64,000 nucleotides of DNA. Origin: DATKWD01 sp963704815 (GTDB lineage: Bacteria; Actinomycetota; Acidimicrobiia; Acidimicrobiales; Salinilacustritrichaceae). Positions 33,008 through 42,721 of this stretch are shown here, one piece after another. Where the stretch lies: assembly GCA_963704815.1 (NCBI GenBank), contig CAVPHU010000005.1:434001-498000 (forward strand), read 5' to 3'. The notes below the pieces were generated by a model. That model was not told where the DNA came from and ran no database searches. It was given only the letters and a program-made list of their open reading frames with translations. Both the position numbers and the translations under genes were made by a program. Positions within the stretch are counted from its first letter, which is position 1. Every line of letters starts with the position of its first letter.

Positions 33008-34438
33008 GTGCGCCGCACCAAGATCGTTGCCACCATCGGGCCTGCCTCGAGCAGTCCTGCCACCCTCCGCAAGATGATCGACGCCGGGATGGACGTGGCG
33101 CGCATCGGTCTGGCGCACGGCGATCTCGAATCACATCTCGTCACCTACGGCGCCATCCGCGAGGCGGCCGAGGCCTCGGGACGGAGCGTGGGCATCCTCG
33201 CCGACCTCCCGGGACCCAAGATCCGATGCTCGCCGTTCGGCGACGTCCCCGCACTGCTGGTCAGCGGAGCCACGGTCGCCCTCGTCGGACCGGGTGGTCA
33301 GAGCTCCGAGACCGAGATCGGGATCGACCACGAGGGCGTTCTCGAGCACCTCGTGGTGGGCGACAACGTGGCCCTCGGCGACGGCGGCATCACGCTTCAG
33401 GTCACCGGCCTGTCAGCCGACGCGGTCGAGACCCGAATCGTCCATGGGGGCGTGGTCCAGGGCCGGCCGGGTATCCACGTGCCCTCGGACCGGATCGCAC
33501 TCTCCACGCCCACCGACGAGGACTTCCGTCTCGCCGATGCCTTCATCGAAGCCGGCGTCGACATGCTGGCCATCAGCTTCGTGCGCTCGGGCCACGACGT
33601 CCGGCGCCTCGGCACCGAGCCTGCACCCCGCGGACCGCTGGTCATCGCCAAGATCGAGACCCGTGCGGCCATCGATCAGCTCGACAGCATCATGGCCGTG
33701 TCCGACGCCATCATGGTCGCCCGCGGAGACCTGGGGGTCGAGTGCTCGCTGGCCGAGCTTCCCCACCTCCAGAAGCAGATCATCCGGAGTTGTGTCGCCT
33801 ACGGACGCCCGGTCATCACGGCGACGCAGATGCTCGAATCGATGGTCGCCGCGCCGGTCCCGACGCGGGCCGAGTCCTCCGACGTGGCCAACGCCGTGTT
33901 CGACGGCTCGAGTTCGGTGATGCTCTCGGGTGAGACGGCCATCGGCATCGATCCGGTCAACGCGGTCGACACCATGGCCGAGATCGCTCAGCAGGCCGAC
34001 GAGGAGTTCGACTCGGAGAACTGGCTACGTCGGGTCGGCGAGCTCCGTCAAGACCTGGGACGGGCCGACAAGGCGCTCGTGACGACCGACGCCATCACCA
34101 TGGCCGCGGCACGGATGGCCCATCAGGTCGAGGCCAAGGCCATCCTGTGTCTGTCGCGCACCGGGTTCACGGCCCGAGCCATCTCCCGCTTCCGCCAGGA
34201 CACCCCGATTCTGTGCTTCAGCCCCGAAGCGCGCACCGTTCATCAGCTGTCGCTCAGCTGGGGCGTCGACTCCATCGCGGTGACGAACCACGAACGTCCG
34301 AGCGAGATGATCGACGAGGCGCTGCAGATCGCCGCGCAGCGCCGCGAGCTCTCCTCGGGCGACACCGTGGTCGTCGTCTCGGGCCAGACGACCCGCACCC
34401 GGGCCACCGACTCGCTCCGGGTCGTCGAGATCCCCTGA
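33008..34438 (+). CDS. pyk: pyruvate kinase, atypical (K+-independent type)
   Basis: 476 aa. It converts phosphoenolpyruvate and ADP to pyruvate and ATP. It has TKIVATIGPASSSPATLRKM, IAKIETRAAIDQLDSIM (active-site Lys and Glu), IMVARGDLGVECSLAELPHL and VITATQMLESMVAAPVPTRA. The usual N-F-S-H motif is GLAHG and the D-T-K-G-P-E segment is ADLPGPKIR. The K+-ligand Asn, Ser and Thr are thus missing, and Lys stands where K+-dependent enzymes have Glu117, a hallmark of K+-independent kinases. The leaderless GTG start has TACACT 7 nt upstream. It is divergent from the B12 operon. Confidence 0.9.
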   Translation: MRRTKIVATIGPASSSPATLRKMIDAGMDVARIGLAHGDLESHLVTYGAIREAAEASGRSVGILADLPGPKIRCSPFGDVPALLVSGATVALVGPGGQSSETEIGIDHEGVLEHLVVGDNVALGDGGITLQVTGLSADAVETRIVHGGVVQGRPGIHVPSDRIALSTPTDEDFRLADAFIEAGVDMLAISFVRSGHDVRRLGTEPAPRGPLVIAKIETRAAIDQLDSIMAVSDAIMVARGDLGVECSLAELPHLQKQIIRSCVAYGRPVITATQMLESMVAAPVPTRAESSDVANAVFDGSSSVMLSGETAIGIDPVNAVDTMAEIAQQADEEFDSENWLRRVGELRQDLGRADKALVTTDAITMAAARMAHQVEAKAILCLSRTGFTARAISRFRQDTPILCFSPEARTVHQLSLSWGVDSIAVTNHERPSEMIDEALQIAAQRRELSSGDTVVVVSGQTTRTRATDSLRVVEIP

Positions 34439-34459
34439 GGCGCCCCGAGTCCGCGTTGC

Positions 34460-35881
<1,422 letters not shown>

Positions 35882-35888
35882 CGGGGCG

Positions 35889-35904
35889 ACGCTAGCTCTA
35901 GGTT
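35889..35904. promoter_or_regulatory. divergent -10 pair for malic enzyme and Leu/Val dehydrogenase
   Basis: Minus strand TAGCGT (35894-35889) is 7 nt before the malic enzyme ATG. Plus strand TAGGTT (35899-35904) is 7 nt before the dehydrogenase GTG. The intergenic space is only 30 bp, so both -35 regions lie inside the opposite gene. Confidence 0.5.
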
Positions 35905-35911
35905 CCCAGCC

Positions 35912-36973
35912 GTGACGACCCGTGTCTTCGACTTGCTGGCCCAGGGCGAACAAGTGACGTTCTGCCACGACGAGATGACCGGTCTGCGGGCGATCATCGC
36001 CATCGACTCCACGGCGCTGGGTCCCTCACTGGGCGGCACGAGGTTCCGGCCCTACGTCGACGAGGCGGCCGCGCTCACCGATGTGTGCCGGCTGGCGCGG
36101 GGCATGACGCTCAAGCACGCCGCGGCCGGGCTCGATCAGGGCGGGGGCAAGGCGGTCATCATCGGCGACCCTCGAACCGACCGCAGCGACGCCCTGATGC
36201 GCGCCTACGGGAGGTGCATCGACGGGCTCGCCGGTCGCTACCTCACCGCCGAGGACGTGGGCACCACCCAGGCCGACATGGATCTGCTCTCGACCGTCAC
36301 CGACCACGTCACCGGGACGAGCGAGTCGCTCGGTGGCTCGGGCGACCCGTCGCCTGCGACCGCCCACGGCGTGCGGTTCGCCATGCATGCCGCCGCGGAG
36401 GCCCGCTGGGGGAACCCCGATCTCGCCGGCCGACACGTGTGCATCAGCGGGGTCGGCAAGGTCGGATCGTCACTGGCGAGCGAGCTTGCCGCGGTCGGTG
36501 CCCACCTCACCGTCAGCGACATCGACGACGACGCGGTGGAGCGGATCGTCGACGAACTCGGAGCGGCCGCGGTGGCGACGACCGAGGCCCATCGGGTCGA
36601 TTGCGACATCTTCGCCCCGTGTGCCCTGGGGGCGGTGTTCGACCGATCGACCATCGGCGAGCTCCGATGCGACGTCGTCGCCGGCGCGGCCAACAACCAG
36701 CTGGCGACCGACGCCGACGCCGGCCGGATCGCGGCGCGGGACATCCTCTACATCCCCGACTTCGTCGCCAACGCCGGCGGGGTGATCAACATCGCCGAGG
36801 AGATCGGAGGCTATGACCACGAGCGGGCCTGGCGCCACGTCGAAGCGATCGCCGACACCGTGGCCGCCGTGCTCGATCGGGCCAGGGCCGATCAGGTGAC
36901 CACGACCCAGGCGGCCGTGGCCAGGGCGATGGAGCGGGTGCAGGCCGCCCGGCTCAGTTCCGGAGCTGGCTGA
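35912..36973 (+). CDS. leucine/valine dehydrogenase (Glu/Leu/Phe/Val family)
   Basis: 353 aa. Reversible NAD-dependent oxidative deamination of branched-chain amino acids. The N-terminal substrate domain has IDSTALGPSLGGTRF and RGMTLKHAAAGLDQGGGKAV with the two active-site Lys. The GTTQADMDLL segment and SGDPSPATAHGVRFAM follow. The C-terminal Rossmann domain starts HVCISGVGKVGSSLASELAA, then CDVVAGAANNQL and YIPDFVANAGGVINI. The leaderless GTG is at 35912. The 3' end overlaps the convergent Bax-inhibitor gene by 20 bp. Leu versus Val preference cannot be told. Confidence 0.9.
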   Translation: MTTRVFDLLAQGEQVTFCHDEMTGLRAIIAIDSTALGPSLGGTRFRPYVDEAAALTDVCRLARGMTLKHAAAGLDQGGGKAVIIGDPRTDRSDALMRAYGRCIDGLAGRYLTAEDVGTTQADMDLLSTVTDHVTGTSESLGGSGDPSPATAHGVRFAMHAAAEARWGNPDLAGRHVCISGVGKVGSSLASELAAVGAHLTVSDIDDDAVERIVDELGAAAVATTEAHRVDCDIFAPCALGAVFDRSTIGELRCDVVAGAANNQLATDADAGRIAARDILYIPDFVANAGGVINIAEEIGGYDHERAWRHVEAIADTVAAVLDRARADQVTTTQAAVARAMERVQAARLSSGAG

Positions 36974-37664
36974 CCAGCCGCAGGACGTACCAGAACAACA
37001 GCATCACCGAGGCGAACAGCTGGACGGCTGCGCCCACGTGGGCCTCGACCGGGTAGCGGCGGATGATGCTCTGGGTCTGGTAGAGGATCGAACCGCCGGC
37101 GAGGGCGATCATGGCACCCGAGAACCAGATGCCGAGCTCGAACCCGAACACGATGGCGCCGAAGATGGTGACCAGCGAGGCGACGCCGGCCCAGATGAGC
37201 AGCGGGCGCAGGAACGACAGGTCCTTGCGGGTCACGAAGGCGACCACGGTGAGGGCGGCGAAGCCGACGACGGTGATCACCGCAGCAGCGGCAACGGTGG
37301 CCGTGCCACCCGACTCGATGTTGAACAGGTAGTAGAGGAACGGCGCGAACAGCAGGGCTTCGGCGAAGGCCATCCCGAACAGCCCCAGGTACTGGCGGGG
37401 CGGATCGGCCAGGTTGTGGGCCGACATCGTGGCCAGCCACTGCGCACCCATGAACAGTCCGAGGATGAGCAGCCACGCCACGCCGCCGGTCTCGACCAGG
37501 AACTCATAGAGCCCGCGCGCCACGCCGGTGGTGAAGAAGAGCGCCTCGATCCCGATGAACGCGGCGACAGCGACCAGCAGGTGTTGGTAGACGCGGACGA
37601 TGAAATCGGCTCTGGACTGGTCGTCGAGCGACGCAACCGGAATAGTCGACATGGGCGAGGTCAT
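36954..37664 (-). CDS. Bax-inhibitor-1 / YccA family membrane protein
   Basis: 236 aa with seven predicted TM helices: HLLVAVAAFIGIEALFFTTG, WLLILGLFMGAQWLATM, FGMAFAEALLFAPFLYYLF, AVITVVGFAALTVVAFV, FLRPLLIWAGVASLVTIFGA, ISGAMIALAGGSILY-like and VGAAVQLFASVMLLFWYVL. The family signature region is FGMAFAEALLFAPF, and acidic residues near the C-terminal helices fit the calcium-leak channel group. The ATG at 37664 (MTSPMST) has TATCCT 7 nt upstream; a second in-frame ATG at 37652 is less likely. It is divergent from the ParA-like gene. Physiological role is unknown. Confidence 0.85.
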   Translation of the reverse strand: MTSPMSTIPVASLDDQSRADFIVRVYQHLLVAVAAFIGIEALFFTTGVARGLYEFLVETGGVAWLLILGLFMGAQWLATMSAHNLADPPRQYLGLFGMAFAEALLFAPFLYYLFNIESGGTATVAAAAVITVVGFAALTVVAFVTRKDLSFLRPLLIWAGVASLVTIFGAIVFGFELGIWFSGAMIALAGGSILYQTQSIIRRYPVEAHVGAAVQLFASVMLLFWYVLRLVSQLRN

Positions 37665-37671
37665 GGCGGAC

Positions 37672-37677
37672 AGGATA
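37672..37677 (-). promoter_or_regulatory. -10 hexamer TATCCT of the Bax-inhibitor gene
   Basis: TATCCT-N7-ATG on the minus strand, leaderless arrangement. Confidence 0.5.
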
Positions 37678-37732
37678 TCGGCCGCGGAGGAAATCGGGGC
37701 TCGCGACCAGCCGGCTCGGGGAAGGTGCTCCC

Positions 37733-37738
37733 TACACT
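37733..37738 (+). promoter_or_regulatory. -10 hexamer TACACT of the ParA-like gene
   Basis: TACACT-N7-GTG. No Shine-Dalgarno sequence is present between the hexamer and the start. Confidence 0.5.
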
Positions 37739-37745
37739 CGGTCCA

Positions 37746-38510
37746 GTGACACGAGTCGTGGCCGTCGCCAACCAGAAGGGCGGGGTGGCCAAGACCACCA
37801 CGGCGCATGCGCTGGGCGCCGCGCTGGCCGAGCGGGGCGAGCGGGTCCTGCTCGTCGACCTCGATCCCCAGGCCTGTCTGACCTACTCGGCCGGGCTCGT
37901 CCCCGACGAGCTCGACCTGTCCCTCCACGACGTCTTCGTGCACAAGCGGTCGGCAGCCGACATCCGGGTACCCATCGCCGAGCGGCTGATGCTTCTGCCG
38001 TCGTCGATCGACCTGGCCGGAGCCGAACTGCACCTCATGTCGCGGACCGGACGCGAGTACGTGCTGCGCAAGGCACTGCGGGACGTGCGTGCCGACCACG
38101 ACGTCGTGCTCGTCGACTGCCCGCCGTCGCTCGGCATCCTCACCATCAACGGGCTGACCGCGGCCGACGAGGTGATCATCCCCCTGCAGTGCGAGACCCT
38201 GTCGCACCGTGGCGTGGGCCAGCTCCTCGAGACGATCGCCGACGTACGCGACTACACCAACCCCGATCTGCGGGTCCGCGGGGTGATGGCGACCATGTTC
38301 GACGGCCGCACCAACCTCGCCCAGGAGGTCGTCGCCTCGATTCGCACGACCTACGACCTCGAGGTGCTCGACCCACCGATCCCCAAGTCGGTGAAGGTCG
38401 CCGAGGCCCCGGCCACCGGACGATCGGTCCTCGATCACGCCCGTCGATCGAAGCCGGCGATCGCCTATCGCGCGCTGGCCGGCACGCTCATCGGAGTCAC
38501 AGGTCCATGA
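37746..38510 (+). CDS. ParA/Soj-like ATPase
   Basis: 254 aa. Deviant Walker-A ATPase of the ParA/MinD class: VVAVANQKGGVAKTTTAHAL with the signature Lys, switch I VLLVDLDPQACLTYSAGL, and Walker B HDVVLVDCPPSLGILTINGL. It also has ADEVIIPLQCETLSHRGVGQ and VRGVMATMFDGRTNLAQEVV, typical of Soj. No parB or parS is near, so it is likely an orphan that positions some other cargo rather than the chromosome. The leaderless GTG start has TACACT 7 nt upstream. Its stop overlaps the next ATG (ATGA), so it is coupled to the small zinc-ribbon gene. Confidence 0.88.
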   Translation: MTRVVAVANQKGGVAKTTTAHALGAALAERGERVLLVDLDPQACLTYSAGLVPDELDLSLHDVFVHKRSAADIRVPIAERLMLLPSSIDLAGAELHLMSRTGREYVLRKALRDVRADHDVVLVDCPPSLGILTINGLTAADEVIIPLQCETLSHRGVGQLLETIADVRDYTNPDLRVRGVMATMFDGRTNLAQEVVASIRTTYDLEVLDPPIPKSVKVAEAPATGRSVLDHARRSKPAIAYRALAGTLIGVTGP

Positions 38511-38833
38511 ACGGAGAACGCCCCCACTCGAGCGATCCGACCGGCAAACGGGCGCTGTTCGAGGCGCCGGTCCAGGCCCCACCCGAGACCCGCCTCGGCG
38601 GGGCGGCCCGAGAGGGCCGCGACGCGCTCTTCTCGTCCGATCGCCGGACCCCGGCCACGGTGGTGGTCGAGTGCGAGCAGTGCACGGCCCGGACCCGGGT
38701 CGGACTCGCCGACCTCGGGGTGCGGCTGCTCACCGGCTCGGCCTGGCTCCCGTTCCGAGGCGAACGACCCCATTGGATGCGCTGCCCCTCGTGCGGTCGG
38801 CGCACGTGGTGCCGAATCGGCTGGAACGAGTGA
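38507..38833 (+). CDS. small zinc-ribbon protein coupled to ParA-like gene
   Basis: 108 aa. The N-terminal half is a disordered Pro/Arg-rich stretch (ALFEAPVQAPPETRLGGAAR). The C-terminal half has two CxxC knuckles, VECEQCTARTRVG and MRCPSCGRRTWCRIGW, a zinc ribbon. It overlaps the ParA-like gene by 4 bp. It could be the cargo adapter or activator of that ATPase, in the way ParB-type N-terminal peptides stimulate ParA; this is an inference. The family is otherwise unrecognised and probably restricted to Acidimicrobiia. Confidence 0.7.
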   Translation: MNGERPHSSDPTGKRALFEAPVQAPPETRLGGAAREGRDALFSSDRRTPATVVVECEQCTARTRVGLADLGVRLLTGSAWLPFRGERPHWMRCPSCGRRTWCRIGWNE

Positions 38834-38845
38834 CCTGGCGGTCTG

Positions 38846-39880
38846 CTAGGTCAGCGTGACCTGACCGGAGCCGGGCTCGATCTGGCCGATCTCGACCGCA
38901 CGGTGGCCCGCCATCCGGAGCACATCGAGTGACTCATGGGCTTCGGAAGCAGCGACGACGACGATCATGCCGATGCCGAGATTGAACACCTTGGCCATCT
39001 CGTCGCCGTCGACGTCGCCGAGTCGCTGGATCTCGCCGAAGATGCGAGGGGGCTCCCATCGATCGCGGTCGACCCGGGCATCGACGCCGTCGGGCAGGAC
39101 CCGGGACAGGTTGCCGCCGATCCCCCCACCGGTCACATGAGCGATGGCCCGCACGTCGACGTGCTCGTTCAGCACACGGATGGCCGGCGCATAGACCACC
39201 GACGGTTCGAGCAGTTCGTCGGCCAGGGTGTGATGGGCGCCGTCGTAGGCAGGGTCGTCGAGCGACCGATCGGCGACGTCGAAGAGCACCTTGCGGGCGA
39301 GCGAGTAGCCGTTGGACCTGAGTCCGGGCGACGGGAGCCCGATCAGCACGTCGCCGGCCTGGACGGTGGTTCCGTCGAGGATGCGATCACGTTCGACCAC
39401 CCCGACGGCGAACCCGACGAGGTCGAACTCGCCTGGCTCCATGGCGCCGGGGTGCTCGGCCATCTCGCCGCCGATCAGGGCGCAACCGGCCATCCGACAG
39501 CCACTGGCCACCCCGGTGACGAGTTGCTTGATGTGATCGGGGTCGAGCGACCCGACGGCGATGTAGTCGAGGAACCACAGGGGTTCGGCGCCCAGGCACA
39601 CGATGTCGTCGACGCACATGGCCACCAGGTCGAGGCCGATGGTCTCGAACCGCCCGGTCGCCTGGGCGATCAGCGCCTTGGTGCCGACCCCGTCGGTCGA
39701 GGACACGAACACCGGGTCGCGCCAGTCCTTGGTGGCGAAACGGAACAACCCGCCGAAGCCTCCGATGTCGCCGAGGACCTCGGGCCGGAACGTCGAGCGG
39801 ACGTCGGCCTTGATCGCCTCGACCGCCGCATCGCCGGCGGCGATGTCGACGCCGGCGTCGGTGTAGGTGATGCGGCTCAT
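38846..39880 (-). CDS. purM: phosphoribosylformylglycinamidine cyclo-ligase
   Basis: 344 aa. Makes AIR from FGAM with ATP, step five of purine synthesis. It has TYTDAGVDIAAGDAAVEAIK, GGFGGLFRF, VSSTDGVGTKALIAQATGRF (ATP and substrate loop), DLVAMCVDDIVCLGAEPLWF, GCALIGGEMAEHPG and HVTGGGIGGNLSRVLPDG, all family hallmarks at expected spacing. The ATG at 39880 overlaps the purF stop by 4 bp, so purF-purM is one operon. The length is normal. Confidence 0.97.
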   Translation of the reverse strand: MSRITYTDAGVDIAAGDAAVEAIKADVRSTFRPEVLGDIGGFGGLFRFATKDWRDPVFVSSTDGVGTKALIAQATGRFETIGLDLVAMCVDDIVCLGAEPLWFLDYIAVGSLDPDHIKQLVTGVASGCRMAGCALIGGEMAEHPGAMEPGEFDLVGFAVGVVERDRILDGTTVQAGDVLIGLPSPGLRSNGYSLARKVLFDVADRSLDDPAYDGAHHTLADELLEPSVVYAPAIRVLNEHVDVRAIAHVTGGGIGGNLSRVLPDGVDARVDRDRWEPPRIFGEIQRLGDVDGDEMAKVFNLGIGMIVVVAASEAHESLDVLRMAGHRAVEIGQIEPGSGQVTLT

Positions 39881-41379
39881 ACCGGACCGGGGATGAGCAG
39901 CTGCGGTGCGTCGGGCTCGGTCGGCATCTCGAGCACGTCCTTGGACAGGTTCACCGGGACCTCGACCGGGTAGTCGCCGGTGAAACAGGCGTCGCAGAAC
40001 CCGGCTCGAGGAGCACCGGTGGCCTGCACGACCCGCTCGAGCGACAGGTAGGCGAGCGAGTCCGCTCCGAGATAGTGCCGGATCTCCTCGATCTCGAGGT
40101 TGGCGGCCAACAGATCCTTCCGGACGCCGGTGTCGATTCCGTAGAAGCACGACCACTGCACGGGCGGCGCCGTGATCCGCAGGTGGATCTCGTCCGCTCC
40201 CGCTTCCTTCAGCATCTTGACGAGCTGCTTCTGGGTGGTTCCGCGGACGATCGTGTCGTCGATCACCACCAGCCGCTTGCCCTTGATGTTCTCGCGCAGC
40301 GGGTTGAGCTTCATCCGGACCGCCCGGGCCCGGGCCTCCTGGTCGGGGGCGATGAAGCTGCGACCGATGTAGCGGTTCTTCACCACACCCTGGCCGTAGG
40401 GGATCCCCGACTGGCGGGCGAACCCCTCCGCGGCCGGGATGCCGGACTCGGGAACACCCATCACCAGATCGGCATCGGCAGGTGCCTGCTCGGCGAGCTG
40501 CTCACCCATGCGCACGCGTGCCTGGTGCATGTTGTGCCCGTAGAGCTGGCTGTCGGGGCGGGCGAAGTAGATGAACTCGAACAGGCACAGCTTGGGATCG
40601 ACCGGCGTCTGCCAGTCGACGATGACGGATCGTTTGCCGGTGGCATCGATCACGACCATCTCGCCGGGCTCGAGCTCGCGGACGAACGTCGCTCCCATGA
40701 TGTCGAGCGCCGGGGTCTCCGAGGCCAGGACCCAGCCGTCGTCGAAGCGCCCGAGGCACAGCGGTCGGATGCCGTTGGGATCGCGCACACCGATGAGGTG
40801 GCCCTCATCGAGGCCGACGAAGGAGAACGCGCCACGGAGACGGGGGAAGAGTCGCAACATCGCTCGCTCGAGGGCCCGACCATCGGTCGAGTGGTCGACA
40901 TCGTTCTCGAGCTCGGCCGCGAGCAGCTCGGCGACGAGATCGCTGTCGCTGGCCACGGTGCCCGGCAGCATCCCGGCCTCGGCCGCCAGCTCGGCGGTGT
41001 TGACCAGGTTCCCGTTGTGGCCGAGGGCGAACTGGTGCTCACCCGCCACGCGGTGCACGGGCTGGGCGTTGCGCCACGTGCTCGATCCGGTCGTCGAGTA
41101 GCGGGTGTGGCCGATGGCCAGGTGGCCCGACTTGTCGAGCGCCGCGAGGCTGTGATCGTCGAACACCGAGGCCACGAGGCCCGAGTCCTTCTGCACGACG
41201 ATCTCGGTGCCGTCGCTGACGGCCATACCTGCCGCTTCCTGGCCACGGTGCTGCAGCGCGAACAGGCCGAGGTAGGTCAGGTGAGCCACGGTCTGGCCGA
41301 CGCCCGGGGCGTAGACCCCGACCACGCCGCACTCTTCGGAGAGCTCGTCGTCGTCGGGACGACGGTCCTCAGCAGGCAC
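39877..41379 (-). CDS. purF: amidophosphoribosyltransferase
   Basis: 500 aa. First committed purine step, PRPP plus glutamine to phosphoribosylamine. The nucleophile Cys follows a short propeptide (LSEECGVVGVYA), then TYLGLFALQHRGQEAAGMAV of the Ntn glutaminase. The transferase part has the PRPP loop VVIDDTIVRGTTQKQLVKML and GVPESGIPAAEGFARQSG. The C-terminal region has CFYGIDTGVRKDLLAANLE. The start is the GTG at 41379 with TATATT 7 nt upstream; a TTG at 41388 is possible but would overlap the promoter. It is translationally coupled to purM. Confidence 0.96.
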   Translation of the reverse strand: MPAEDRRPDDDELSEECGVVGVYAPGVGQTVAHLTYLGLFALQHRGQEAAGMAVSDGTEIVVQKDSGLVASVFDDHSLAALDKSGHLAIGHTRYSTTGSSTWRNAQPVHRVAGEHQFALGHNGNLVNTAELAAEAGMLPGTVASDSDLVAELLAAELENDVDHSTDGRALERAMLRLFPRLRGAFSFVGLDEGHLIGVRDPNGIRPLCLGRFDDGWVLASETPALDIMGATFVRELEPGEMVVIDATGKRSVIVDWQTPVDPKLCLFEFIYFARPDSQLYGHNMHQARVRMGEQLAEQAPADADLVMGVPESGIPAAEGFARQSGIPYGQGVVKNRYIGRSFIAPDQEARARAVRMKLNPLRENIKGKRLVVIDDTIVRGTTQKQLVKMLKEAGADEIHLRITAPPVQWSCFYGIDTGVRKDLLAANLEIEEIRHYLGADSLAYLSLERVVQATGAPRAGFCDACFTGDYPVEVPVNLSKDVLEMPTEPDAPQLLIPGPV

Positions 41380-41386
41380 GTCACCC

Positions 41387-41392
41387 AATATA
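41387..41392 (-). promoter_or_regulatory. -10 hexamer TATATT of purF-purM
   Basis: The strongest -10-like hexamer in the purine region, followed by 7 nt and GTG at 41379. Confidence 0.55.
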
Positions 41393-41406
41393 GGCGGCGG
41401 CGCGGC

Positions 41407-42690
41407 TCAGTCCGGTGCTCGGACCTGGATGCGTCGTCGCAGGGCCTTGACCTCGTCGCGCAACGACTCGATGGCCTCAGTGCTGACCACGTCCGATGGC
41501 ACCGACGCGGGGACCTCGCGAGCCTCGAGCGCTGCGACCCGTGCCGACAGATCGTGCAGCAGGTCGGTGGCCGCCGACACGTCGGTGGCCACCGCCTCGA
41601 GCTGGGGGCCGAACGCCGAACGGACTCCGTCGACCACCGCGGCGGTGTCGACGCCGTCGCCCTGCGCCGCGGCCGACTCGATCATGCCGGTCAGATCGGC
41701 TCGCATGGCGACGATCTCGGCACGGGCGACTTCGAGATCGGGCCACTCGATCACCGCCCGACGGAGGCCGCTGAAGTCGGCCCGCAGTTCGTCGATCGCC
41801 TCGCGGACCGGAGCGTTGCTCGCCCGCTCGTTCAGACCGTCGAGTGACTCGCGGATCAGCGACGCCTCGGTGCGAAGCGAGTTGAGCTCGGGGATCAGAT
41901 GATCGGAGAGAGTCCTCAGCTCGCTCAGCACCCGTTCGGCGAACTGGTCGAGGGCACCGGTGACGAATCGCCCGAGCTTGTCGGTCGAATCGATCAGCTC
42001 GCGGACGTCGGTGGCGTGGCTCCGGACGAACTCGGCGAGGAGGCCGATCTCGGTGATCAGCTGATCGCTCTGCGCCGAGACCGTTCGGACGTACTCCTCG
42101 GAGTCGCTCATGGTCCGTCGGATCTCACCGACCGTCCGCTCGTTCGCCTTGCGGAACTCGTCGAGGTCGTTGGCCTGGGTTCGATTGAGCCGGTTGACCA
42201 GGTCGGCGTACTCGGTCAGCCGATCGCTCATGACCGACCGGTAGGTCGTGGTGGCGGCGATGAGGCTGTCGACCCGCATCGAGAGGGCGCCGATGGCCGC
42301 CACCATGGTGTCGGCCCGGCCTCCGCCGGTCGCGGACGTCACGGCCGGCAACAGCCCCGCCCCCTCACCGGAGACGAGTTCGGAGGCATCGGGCGGCGGC
42401 GCTTCACTCCCCGGTCGGGGCTTGGTCATCCATGCCGGAAGCTCGAGTTCGTCGTCGACCGCGTCGGGGACGGCCGAGTCGCCGTTCGCCCAGTCGCCGT
42501 TCGCCGAATCGCCGTTCGCCGAATCGTCCTCGGCAACGTCGTCGTCGACCGGCTCGGGGACGGCCGCGTCGGGGACGGCCGGCTCGACCGGTGGCGGCGG
42601 CAGCACCGAACGCTCGTCGTCCCACGGATCGGGGGCCTCGTCGCGACCGACGTGGTCGCCCACCCCACCGTTCCGGGTCTCCTCAGCCAT
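41407..42690 (-). CDS. coiled-coil protein of unknown function, 427 aa
   Basis: The N-terminal 110 residues are acidic and disordered, with a short repeat ANGDSANGDWANGDSA. The remaining about 310 residues form long helices: MRVDSLIAATTTYRSVMSDR, SDRLTEYADLVNRLNRTQAN, TEIGLLAEFVRSHATDVREL and SLRDEVKALRRRIQ at the end. There is no signal peptide or membrane helix. The pattern suggests a cytosolic filament or scaffold protein, similar to actinobacterial DivIVA- or Smc-associated coiled-coils, but no family motif allows a name. TAACCT lies 6 nt before the ATG (leaderless). It is divergent from the GtrA-like gene. Confidence 0.75.
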   Translation of the reverse strand: MAEETRNGGVGDHVGRDEAPDPWDDERSVLPPPPVEPAVPDAAVPEPVDDDVAEDDSANGDSANGDWANGDSAVPDAVDDELELPAWMTKPRPGSEAPPPDASELVSGEGAGLLPAVTSATGGGRADTMVAAIGALSMRVDSLIAATTTYRSVMSDRLTEYADLVNRLNRTQANDLDEFRKANERTVGEIRRTMSDSEEYVRTVSAQSDQLITEIGLLAEFVRSHATDVRELIDSTDKLGRFVTGALDQFAERVLSELRTLSDHLIPELNSLRTEASLIRESLDGLNERASNAPVREAIDELRADFSGLRRAVIEWPDLEVARAEIVAMRADLTGMIESAAAQGDGVDTAAVVDGVRSAFGPQLEAVATDVSAATDLLHDLSARVAALEAREVPASVPSDVVSTEAIESLRDEVKALRRRIQVRAPD

Positions 42691-42696
42691 GGCCAG

Positions 42697-42715
42697 AGGT
42701 TAGACCCGGTACGCT
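42697..42715. promoter_or_regulatory. divergent -10 pair, coiled-coil gene / GtrA-like gene
   Basis: Minus strand TAACCT (42702-42697) and plus strand TACGCT (42710-42715) each stand 6 nt from their start codon. The whole intergenic region is 31 bp. Confidence 0.45.
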
Positions 42716-42721
42716 CCTGCG

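Noticed and set aside
37746..38833. Chromosome partition parABS locus
   Set aside because: No parB gene or parS-like palindrome is nearby. The small partner has a zinc ribbon, not a ParB HTH.
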